Position numbers and translations under genes: made by a program
Notes under the pieces: generated by a model
What the model saw: only the letters and a program-made list of their open reading frames with translations
What the model was told of the DNA's origin: nothing
Databases searched by the model: none
In this document: one piece after another, positions 1-5,479 of the stretch
Numbering within the stretch: position 1 is the first letter of the stretch
Layout: every line of letters starts with the position of its first letter
Source of the DNA: Dehalococcoidia bacterium
GTDB taxonomy: Bacteria; Chloroflexota; Dehalococcoidia; SZUA-161
Direction of reading: 5' to 3'
NCBI GenBank assembly: GCA_020344295.1
Contig: CP070819.1
Location: forward strand, 703,426 to 708,904
Length of the DNA: 5,479 nt

Positions 1-1359
1 AGCGATCGGTGGCTCACGGCGGTGAGACGATGGACCCTTATCTCCTGGCTTCTACTTGGCGTGGGGAATATCATCGGTGCCTGGTGGGCTTACACTGAAC
101 TTGACTGGGGTGGTTCCTGGGCCTGGGATCCCGTAGAGAACGCCGGCCTGATGCCTTGGATGATGGCCACAGCCGTTCTCCATGCCGGTGTCATGCAGCG
201 AACGAGGGATATGTTTAAAACCTGGCACATGATATTGATTATCCTCACCTTCAACCTGACCATTTTCGGCACTTTTCTGGCTAGGAGTGACGTTCTGACC
301 TCAGTACACAACTTCGGCCTGTCTGAAATGGATCCCTTTTTCCTCAGCTTCATGGGCATTGCCCTGCTTGGCCCTCTGGCTCTTGTACTTTACCGTCGAA
401 GGGCGCTTAAGGGGGTAGCAAAAGAGGACAAGCTTGTTTCACGTGAAAACGCATTCCTGCTGGCGAACCTTATTATAATTATTGCTACGCTGGCTGTCTT
501 TCTTGGTACACTGCTGGGCTGGAAGCAGTCTTTCTTCAATTACTGGGTTGGGTCCTCGCTGGTTGCTATTATAGTCCTGATGGGCCTCTGTACCCTCATC
601 GGCTGGCAGCGGGAAAAGATCGCCAAGTTAGGCCGGAGGATGATCCCGGGGCTGTTTCTCGCACTGCTCACGGTCTTAGTACTGGTCGTAACAGGTGTAA
701 GTCAGTGGTATGGAATAACGCTATTCTCGTTGTGCGCCTTCGTCCTAGGCTCCCTAATAACGGCCTGGTATCGCGGGGTGAGAGCACGCTTGCGAGCCCG
801 CAAGGCGAATCCCATAAGAGCCCTGTTCGGCCTCATATGGGCCAACAAACCCCGTTACGGTGGCCTTATGGTCCACCTGGGTATATTGCTCATCTGCGTT
901 GGGATCGTCGGCTCCTCTTTTTACTCAGTTGAGAAAACGGAAAGGCTGCAACCAGGTGACTCTATAGGCATCGAGAACTACAATCTGGTCTACGACGATA
1001 TGTCAGTACACAATACTGCAGGCGGGACAGTAATCAGTACGAAATTACTTGCATACGCCGGAGATAATTACTTAGGAGTACTAATACCGGAGATGCAGAG
1101 GCGCTCCGGCTACAATAAATGGGTAACAGAGGTTGCTATCCGCTACGGCCTGTGGGATGATCTTTACGTGATAATGGCCTGGGCTGAGGAAGACGGGACA
1201 GCCATCTTTCAGCTCATGGTTAACCGTCTGGTCACCTGGATTTGGATCGGCGGTGGAGTGTTGTTCATCGGCTCGCTCATCGCCCTCTGGCCGGACAGAC
1301 GCAGGTCAGATTTACGAGAAAGTGAAGCGGAACTGCTACAGGAAAGCGGCAGCCCATGA
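1..1359 (+). CDS. ccmF: Cytochrome c heme lyase subunit CcmF (5' partial)
   Basis: CcmF is the integral membrane core of the System I heme ligation complex. It takes heme from holo-CcmE and attaches it to apocytochrome c on the outer face of the cytoplasmic membrane. The frame is open from base 1, so the visible 452 residues lack the N-terminus (the family is usually about 620-680 residues). Visible residues 36-47 form the tryptophan-rich WWD signature, WGGSWAWDPVEN. Conserved histidines follow at about H61 (AVLHAG), H103 (LTSVHNF) and H292 (GGLMVHLG), matching the family's heme-ligand positions. Around nine to ten hydrophobic segments are visible. A periplasmic domain of roughly 100 residues containing TEVAIR and DDLYVIMAW precedes the last membrane helix (about 412-431) and a short charged tail. 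The stop codon overlaps the ccmA start by four bases (ATGA), implying an operon with coupled translation. Family assignment is secure; only the true start is unknown. Confidence 0.96.
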   Translation, partial: SDRWLTAVRRWTLISWLLLGVGNIIGAWWAYTELDWGGSWAWDPVENAGLMPWMMATAVLHAGVMQRTRDMFKTWHMILIILTFNLTIFGTFLARSDVLTSVHNFGLSEMDPFFLSFMGIALLGPLALVLYRRRALKGVAKEDKLVSRENAFLLANLIIIIATLAVFLGTLLGWKQSFFNYWVGSSLVAIIVLMGLCTLIGWQREKIAKLGRRMIPGLFLALLTVLVLVVTGVSQWYGITLFSLCAFVLGSLITAWYRGVRARLRARKANPIRALFGLIWANKPRYGGLMVHLGILLICVGIVGSSFYSVEKTERLQPGDSIGIENYNLVYDDMSVHNTAGGTVISTKLLAYAGDNYLGVLIPEMQRRSGYNKWVTEVAIRYGLWDDLYVIMAWAEEDGTAIFQLMVNRLVTWIWIGGGVLFIGSLIALWPDRRRSDLRESEAELLQESGSP

Positions 1360-2081
1360 CAGCAGGTGACTCATTGGCTTCAGATCAGGTAGTACAGATC
1401 AAGGGACTGAACAAGTCATTCAGCGGTAACCTGGCTCTGCGGGGAGTAGATCTCACGGTAAGCAGAGGGGAATTCCTCACTGTTTTTGGCCCTAACGGCG
1501 CGGGAACGACCACCTTACTCCGTATTCTCGCCACGATCACCAGGCCATCTGCAGGTAGGATCTGGGTATCCGGCCTGGAGGCGGGAAAGGACTCAACTGA
1601 GATCAGGCGAAGGGTGGGCTATGTTCCGCATCAGACCTTGTTATATGATGACCTCACAGCCTACGAGAACCTTAGATTCTATGGCAGGATGTACGACGTG
1701 CCAGACCTGGAGTCCAGATTACAGGCCCTGGCGGAAAGAATGGGGCTTACGTCCCAGCTCCATCGCCTGGTTCGCACACTTTCGCGCGGGATTCAACAGC
1801 GGTTTTCAATAGTACGTGCGCTGCTTCACGACCCTTCCATTCTATTGCTGGATGAACCGGAGACAGGATTGGATCAGCAAGCCAGTGCCATGATGGTCGA
1901 AATGCTGGATGCTGGTGCCAAGACCGTAATAATGACAAGCCATCGCCTGGAGAACAGCCTGGAACTGGCGGATCGCGCGGTAATACTTGCTTCGGGCAGA
2001 ATCACCTACGATGCACCGAAGAGCTCGCTGGACAAAGCCACCTTCGCTGGTGTTTATGCACGTTATTCCGAGATGAAATGA
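1356..2081 (+). CDS. ccmA: Heme exporter ATP-binding protein CcmA, with altered Walker A lysine
   Basis: CcmA is the cytoplasmic ABC ATPase that, with CcmB, drives release of heme-loaded CcmE from CcmC/CcmD. The 241-residue product has a full ABC domain: Walker A at 45-52 (GPNGAGTT), Q-loop Q93 in the CcmA-like stretch VPHQTLLYDDLTAYENL, signature LSRGIQQR at 142-149, Walker B ILLLDEP at 162-168 with D166 and E167, D-loop GLD at 171-173, and switch histidine H196 in MTSHR. The signature region and Q-loop context point to CcmA rather than a generic ABC ATPase. The oddity is T51, where Walker A normally has lysine (codon ACG at 1506-1508; AAG would need one base). In known ABC ATPases that lysine contacts the ATP phosphates, so activity is doubtful if the base is real. 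The start is the ATG in the ATGA overlap with ccmF, with AGGAAAG about nine bases upstream. The end overlaps ccmB in the same way. Confidence 0.95.
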   Translation: MTAGDSLASDQVVQIKGLNKSFSGNLALRGVDLTVSRGEFLTVFGPNGAGTTTLLRILATITRPSAGRIWVSGLEAGKDSTEIRRRVGYVPHQTLLYDDLTAYENLRFYGRMYDVPDLESRLQALAERMGLTSQLHRLVRTLSRGIQQRFSIVRALLHDPSILLLDEPETGLDQQASAMMVEMLDAGAKTVIMTSHRLENSLELADRAVILASGRITYDAPKSSLDKATFAGVYARYSEMK

Positions 2082-2755
2082 AAAGCTCATTCTGGGTCAA
2101 GGTATCGGCTATCCTGTGGAAGGATGTTCTCACCGAGTTCAGGACGAGAGACACATTCACCTCAGTCCTAGTATTCTCCATCCTTGTTATCGTGATTTTC
2201 AATTTCACCTTCGTTCCGGGCAGCCAGATGTTTGAAACGGTCGCACCTGGCGTCCTCTGGGTGACGTTCACCTTCGCCGGGGTACTCAGCCTGAACCGTT
2301 CCTTCGCCCGGGACAAGGAAAAGGGCTGCCTAGACGGACTGGTGCTCTGCCCGGCAGACAGGGTTGCCCTCTACCTGGGGAAGATGCTAAGCTGTCTGGC
2401 TTTTATGCTGGTTGTGGAGGCCATTGTCCTGCCGGTCTTCGCGGTATTATTCGACCTGCCCCTGTATCTGCCCAAGCTGGCAGTAATCGCTGTGGTGGCT
2501 ACTATAGGTTTCGCTGCCGTAGGCACGGTATTCTCGGCTTTGGTGGTGCATACCAGGGCGCGCGAGCTCTTGCTCCCCCTGCTCTTCTTTCCCATAATCA
2601 TCCCGGTGATAATAGCCGCAGTGAAGGCCTCAGAATTGGCACTTTCGGCAGCATCGTGGTCCGAAATGACTTCATGGCTGACGATAATTGCGGCATTCGA
2701 TGTTATATTTACGGTAGCAGCTGCTCTTGTATTTGACTACGTTCTCGAGGAATAG
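2078..2755 (+). CDS. ccmB: Heme exporter membrane protein CcmB
   Basis: CcmB is the membrane subunit that pairs with the CcmA ATPase in cytochrome c maturation. The 225-residue length is normal for the family (about 220). The N-terminus has an amphipathic helix with WKDVLTEFRTRD (residues 14-25), typical of CcmB. About six membrane segments follow, near residues 26-45, 55-73, 103-124, 133-155, 164-184 and 197-220. After the second segment comes the conserved cytoplasmic stretch RSFARDKEKGCLDGLVLCP (74-92), corresponding to the family's F-x-x-D-x-E-x-G-x-L-[DE]-x-L-x-L-x-P pattern. The protein ends in FDYVLEE, a CcmB-like C-terminus. The ATG lies inside an ATGA overlap with the ccmA stop and has only a weak purine stretch upstream, so translation is probably coupled to ccmA. 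Placement between ccmA and ccmC supports the call. Confidence 0.94.
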   Translation: MKSSFWVKVSAILWKDVLTEFRTRDTFTSVLVFSILVIVIFNFTFVPGSQMFETVAPGVLWVTFTFAGVLSLNRSFARDKEKGCLDGLVLCPADRVALYLGKMLSCLAFMLVVEAIVLPVFAVLFDLPLYLPKLAVIAVVATIGFAAVGTVFSALVVHTRARELLLPLLFFPIIIPVIIAAVKASELALSAASWSEMTSWLTIIAAFDVIFTVAAALVFDYVLEE

Positions 2756-2776
2756 AATTTACGAGGGTTCTCGGAT

Positions 2777-3451
2777 ATGCAAGGACGTCTGATAGATTAC
2801 AGCTTGATCGGGGTCTGCTTCACCCTGATGATAGCCGCCATCTCTCTGATCAGCGTCTATGTTCCCACCGAGGAACAGATGGGCGTGGTGCAGAGGATCT
2901 TCTACTTCCATGTCCCTCTGGCCTGGGTGGCGTTCCTGGCGTTCTTCGTTGTGTTCATTATGAGCCTGCTCTATATCTGGAAGGGAGATGAGAAGTGGGA
3001 TTTCCGGGCTTACGCTTCGGCCGAAATCGGTGTGGTATTTACCACGATGGTCCTGATCACCGGACCCATCTGGGCCAAGTCAGCTTGGGGCACATGGTGG
3101 ACTTGGGATATGCGGCTTACCACGACTCTGGTGCTGTGGTTCATATACGTGGCCTATCTCATGGTCAGGTCGTTCGCGAGCGATGAGGAGAGAGGTGCCC
3201 GGTTCGCTGCAGTGGTCGGGATAATAGGCTTCATTGATGTGCCCGTAGTGGCCCTGGCCATAGTACTCAGCCGGACACAGCACCCGAGCCCTATAGTATT
3301 TGAGGGGGGGCTGGCCTCCTCTATGCTGCTGACACTGCTCGTGTCCGTTGCCGCGTTCACAGTGTTCTACGTTCTACTTCTCCGGCTGCGGGCGAGCACA
3401 AGGCAGATGACAAGCGAGATCATGAAGCTGAGGCAGGAACTCGAAATCTGA
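2777..3451 (+). CDS. ccmC: Heme-handling membrane protein CcmC
   Basis: CcmC is a WWD-family membrane protein that presents heme to CcmE on the outer side of the membrane. The 224-residue product has six hydrophobic segments (about 8-28, 46-67, 82-98, 115-132, 142-163 and 180-202). The WWD signature WGTWWTWDMRLT lies at 104-115, between segments 3 and 4. The two conserved heme-ligand histidines are present: H45 in RIFYFHVPLAW and H169 in SRTQHPSP. A family-typical GFIDVPVV occurs at 151-158. The stretch before H169 reads ALAIVLSRTQHP, without the WWR or WWN seen in many CcmC proteins, so this is a somewhat diverged member. The C-terminus is a charged, possibly coiled-coil tail (about 203-224). 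The ATG is preceded by GAGGG at 2763-2767, nine bases away. It sits 21 bases after ccmB and 14 bases before the ccmD-like gene, in the same operon. Confidence 0.96.
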   Translation: MQGRLIDYSLIGVCFTLMIAAISLISVYVPTEEQMGVVQRIFYFHVPLAWVAFLAFFVVFIMSLLYIWKGDEKWDFRAYASAEIGVVFTTMVLITGPIWAKSAWGTWWTWDMRLTTTLVLWFIYVAYLMVRSFASDEERGARFAAVVGIIGFIDVPVVALAIVLSRTQHPSPIVFEGGLASSMLLTLLVSVAAFTVFYVLLLRLRASTRQMTSEIMKLRQELEI

Positions 3452-3458
3452 AGGAGGG
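3451..3458 (+). promoter_or_regulatory. Strong Shine-Dalgarno site of the ccmD-like gene
   Basis: AAGGAGGG lies seven bases before the ATG at 3466 and begins on the last base of the ccmC stop codon. It is the strongest ribosome binding site in the window. It is the main non-homology evidence that the 49-codon frame behind it is translated. Confidence 0.85.
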
Positions 3459-3465
3459 ATTCCGT

Positions 3466-3615
3466 ATGGAAGACCTGGAATATTTTCTGGCGGCCTACAT
3501 AACGGTCTGGATAGTTATTTTCGCCTATGTCCTTAGAATCTCCCTGAGTCAAAGAAACCTGAGGAGGGAGATAGATACGTTGCGGGAGGAGATTAAAGAG
3601 CGACAACGCGACTGA
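3466..3615 (+). CDS. ccmD: Small CcmD-like membrane protein (49 aa)
   Basis: This short gene encodes 49 residues, beginning MEDLEYFLAAYITVW and ending EIKERQRD. One hydrophobic segment (about 6-24, including AAYITVWIVIFAYVL) is followed by a highly charged helix (about 28-49; NLRREIDTLREEIKERQ) likely to form a coiled coil on the cytoplasmic side. This is the architecture of CcmD: a tiny single-pass protein with an aromatic AAY-type segment and a basic C-terminal tail. In the known pathway it stabilises CcmC and is needed to release holo-CcmE to CcmF. Size, topology, position directly after ccmC (14-base gap) and a near-perfect ribosome binding site all agree. CcmD proteins are poorly conserved in sequence, so the call rests on context and architecture as much as similarity. 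It is shorter than many annotation cut-offs and easily missed. Confidence 0.85.
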   Translation: MEDLEYFLAAYITVWIVIFAYVLRISLSQRNLRREIDTLREEIKERQRD

Positions 3616-3678
3616 GAAATCGCTTACCGCAATTAACAACAGGTGCAAAGAATTCGGTACTACAAAGAGGGAGCGGCG
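3616..3678 (+). other. Short intergenic gap between the ccm genes and the acyl-CoA dehydrogenase gene
   Basis: These 63 bases hold no GC-rich hairpin followed by a T-run, so no intrinsic terminator closes the ccm block here. No convincing -35/-10 pair is visible either; A/T-rich bits such as TTACCG, AATTAAC and TACAAA are too weak to call. Read-through from the ccm operon into the dehydrogenase gene is therefore possible but not shown. Confidence 0.5.
3667..3673 (+). promoter_or_regulatory. Shine-Dalgarno site setting the acyl-CoA dehydrogenase start
   Basis: GAGGGAG lies five bases before the ATG at 3679. It favours that ATG over the in-frame GTG at 3643, which has no properly spaced site and would add 12 residues that do not look like the family N-terminus. 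Confidence 0.75.
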
Positions 3679-5463
3679 ATGGATAAGAAGGAAATCAGAA
3701 AGGGCGGCTCGTTCTTTATTGATCATGTGCCTGCCGCCGAGGTGTTCACACCTGAGGACTTCGGCGAAGAGCACGAGATGATCGGTAAAACAACCGACCG
3801 ATTCGTTAAGAACGCGGTGGCTCCACATATCGAAGTGATCGAGCATAAGGACTTCGATCTCGTCCGCCGCCTGATGCGAGAGGCCGGGGAATTAGGGCTG
3901 ATGGGTACCGATATCGATGATAGGTACGGCGGATCTGACCTGGGTATTATTGCGTCGCAGCTCATTATCGAGCGTTCGGCAGCAGCGGCGTCATTTGGCG
4001 TTACCTTGAACGTACATACAGGCATAGGCTCAATGCCACTGGTCTTCTTCGGCAACAGCGCCCAGAAGGGAAAATACCTCCCCGCTCTCGCCAGTGGCGA
4101 GAAGATAGGCTGCTATGCACTTACCGAGCCAGGTTCCGGCACGGATGCCCTCTCGATACAGACCACGGCCACGCTTTCGCCAGATGGTAAATATTATAGG
4201 CTGGATGGAGCCAAGCAATTCATTACCAACGCTGGCTTCGCTGACATCATCTTCACATATGCCAAGGTGGATGGCGATAAGTTCACCGCCTTCATCGTCG
4301 AGAGGGACTTCGATGGCGTATCAATGGGAACCGAAGAGCGCAAGATGGGAATCCGGGGCACGTCAACCTGCAGCATATTCCTCGACAGCGCCCTAGTGCC
4401 CGTGGAAAACGTCCTCTTCGAAATAGGACGGGGGCACATTGTGGCCTTCAATATACTCAACCTTGGCAGGTTCAAGGTAGCAGCGGGATGCTTAGGTATG
4501 GCCAAGCAGGCGATCGAGAGCAGTGTCGGCTATTCTAAGGAAAGGCACCAGTTCGGGAGGCCTGTTTGTCAGTTCGGCTTAATGAAGCAAAAGATCGCCG
4601 AGATGGCAGCCAGAACATACATGGCCGAGAGCATGATATATCGTACCTGTGGCCTTATCGATACTATCCTGGCTACAGTCGACCGGTCCGTTGAAAACGC
4701 GGGGCAGGCAAACGCTAGTAGCATCGGCGAGTACGCTGTCGAATGCTCTATTAACAAGGTCTATTGCTCGGAGATGCTGGCCTATGTTGCCGATGAAGCG
4801 GTCCAGATGTATGGCGGCTATGGCTATACCGAGGAATACCCCGTCGAGCGTATATACAGAGACTGTAAAATCTTCCGGATATACGAGGGAACAAATGAGA
4901 TAAACAGGATCATCACGGCCGGACGGCTGATGAGGAAAGCGCTCAAGAATGAGATACCCATAATATCCGTAGCGGAAAAACTGAAAGGGGAGCTCTCAGG
5001 TGTAGTACCTCTCATTCCCGGCTCGGACGATAGCCCCTTGGGCTACCAGATCAGCATGCTGGAGAGAGCTAAGAGGCTACTCGTATTCCTTTGTGATTCC
5101 GCTGTTAAGAAGTACGGGCCGTCTGTGGATGACGAGCAGGATATCCTCGGCCCCCTCAGCAACATCGCCATAGAGGTTTATGCCATGGACAGCGGGCTTT
5201 TACGGGCGGTCAAGGCCCTTGATTCAGGGGGCGAGCATGGGACGAGAACCAAGATCGATATGGTGCAGCTCTATATCAACGATGCCATGCTCAGGATAAC
5301 CGGATACGCTCAGCAGATACTGTCGGCGATCGAGACCGGGGATCCCCTTCATAGCCAACTGGACATACTGAGGAGGCTTTCACAATTTACGCCCGTGAAC
5401 AGCGCGCAGCTCAGAAATAATATTGCTGACGAAATCATAAAAACCGGCAGATTCACTTGCTAA
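3679..5463 (+). CDS. Acyl-CoA dehydrogenase, FadE/VLCAD-like long form
   Basis: This FAD enzyme catalyses alpha-beta oxidation of acyl-CoA to trans-2-enoyl-CoA, the first step of beta-oxidation, passing electrons to ETF. The 594-residue product contains the N-terminal helical domain (about 25-145), the signature YALTEPGSGTDA (146-157), KQFITNAG (179-186) in the beta domain, and NLGRF (261-265), which resembles the VLCAD-type substrate pocket. RHQFGRP follows at 289-295, then QMYGGYGYTEEYPVERIYRD (376-395). IYEGTNEI (401-408) contains E403, aligned with the catalytic base of MCAD and VLCAD. About 170 further residues form the C-terminal extension found in VLCAD, ACAD9 and Bacillus FadE. From memory, the N-terminus (GGSFFI then FTPEDF), the total length and the C-terminal end match Bacillus-type FadE closely, so the gene looks complete. 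Chain-length preference cannot be read from the sequence. The ATG at 3679 is chosen from the ribosome binding site and the family N-terminus. Being 63 bases after ccmD on the same strand, it may be cotranscribed. Confidence 0.93.
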   Translation: MDKKEIRKGGSFFIDHVPAAEVFTPEDFGEEHEMIGKTTDRFVKNAVAPHIEVIEHKDFDLVRRLMREAGELGLMGTDIDDRYGGSDLGIIASQLIIERSAAAASFGVTLNVHTGIGSMPLVFFGNSAQKGKYLPALASGEKIGCYALTEPGSGTDALSIQTTATLSPDGKYYRLDGAKQFITNAGFADIIFTYAKVDGDKFTAFIVERDFDGVSMGTEERKMGIRGTSTCSIFLDSALVPVENVLFEIGRGHIVAFNILNLGRFKVAAGCLGMAKQAIESSVGYSKERHQFGRPVCQFGLMKQKIAEMAARTYMAESMIYRTCGLIDTILATVDRSVENAGQANASSIGEYAVECSINKVYCSEMLAYVADEAVQMYGGYGYTEEYPVERIYRDCKIFRIYEGTNEINRIITAGRLMRKALKNEIPIISVAEKLKGELSGVVPLIPGSDDSPLGYQISMLERAKRLLVFLCDSAVKKYGPSVDDEQDILGPLSNIAIEVYAMDSGLLRAVKALDSGGEHGTRTKIDMVQLYINDAMLRITGYAQQILSAIETGDPLHSQLDILRRLSQFTPVNSAQLRNNIADEIIKTGRFTC

Positions 5464-5479
5464 CTGGCAGTATGGAATC

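Noticed and set aside
22..24. GTG as the start codon of the first gene
   Set aside because: The frame is open to base 1, and the CcmF family has about 200 residues before the WWD domain. The gene is cut by the window edge and does not start here.
1779..1802. LSRGIQQR as a degenerate ABC signature (LSGGQ expected)
   Set aside because: LSRG-x-x-QR variants are, as far as I recall, common in CcmA proteins, so this is a family feature and not a defect.
1356..2081. ccmA as a pseudogene because of the altered Walker A
   Set aside because: The frame is full length and all other motifs are intact. A single substitution is not enough to call a pseudogene, so it is reported as an anomaly.
2002..2316. 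104-codon - strand frame over the ccmA/ccmB junction
   Set aside because: It is antisense to two conserved genes, and its product has low-complexity, unrecognisable composition.
3643..3645. GTG as an upstream start for the acyl-CoA dehydrogenase
   Set aside because: It has no well-spaced ribosome binding site, and the extra 12 residues do not fit the family N-terminus. The ATG at 3679 has GAGGGAG just upstream.
3367..3846. 159-codon open frame on the - strand across the ccmC end, the ccmD gene and the dehydrogenase start
   Set aside because: It lies antisense to three well-supported genes, has no recognisable domain, and is explained by codon-composition shadowing.
5464..5479. Possible terminator or new gene after the dehydrogenase
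   Set aside because: Only 16 bases remain, which is too few to judge; no hairpin is visible.

Overview
The window carries one strand-consistent gene block, all on the + strand: the 3' part of ccmF, then ccmA, ccmB, ccmC and a small ccmD-like gene, followed after a 63-base gap by a full-length acyl-CoA dehydrogenase. The first five genes belong to the System I (Ccm) cytochrome c maturation pathway. This pathway moves heme across the cytoplasmic membrane, loads it on the chaperone CcmE, and ligates it to CXXCH motifs of apocytochromes c on the outer face of the membrane.

Layout: 1-1359 ccmF (the 5' end lies outside the window); 1356-2081 ccmA (ATPase; ATGA overlap with ccmF); 2078-2755 ccmB (membrane partner; ATGA overlap with ccmA); 2777-3451 ccmC (heme-handling WWD protein); 3466-3615 a 49-residue CcmD-like membrane protein with a strong ribosome binding site; 3616-3678 a short gap with no visible terminator; 3679-5463 an acyl-CoA dehydrogenase of about 594 residues, of the Bacillus FadE / VLCAD-like long type; 5464-5479 non-coding to the window edge. 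CcmE, CcmG and CcmH are not in the window. By analogy with other ccm loci, ccmE could lie just upstream of ccmF.

How the genes work together: CcmA and CcmB form an ABC-type complex that works with CcmC and CcmD to release heme-loaded CcmE. CcmF then takes the heme and ligates it to the apocytochrome. The acyl-CoA dehydrogenase is a beta-oxidation flavoenzyme. Its link to cytochrome maturation is positional only, although both serve a respiratory lifestyle in which electrons from fatty acids enter the chain through ETF.

Organism: a bacterium with c-type cytochromes and fatty-acid oxidation, moderate-to-high G+C by eye, and tightly packed genes. The compact ccmF-A-B-C-D order, the short CcmD with a C-terminal charged helix, and the FadE type would suit Chloroflexota (for example Dehalococcoidia-like) or a Desulfobacterota-type lineage. 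This is a weak inference. The main anomaly is in CcmA, where the otherwise invariant Walker A lysine is read as threonine while every other ATPase motif is intact. I see no mobile element, CRISPR array, RNA gene or clearly novel system.
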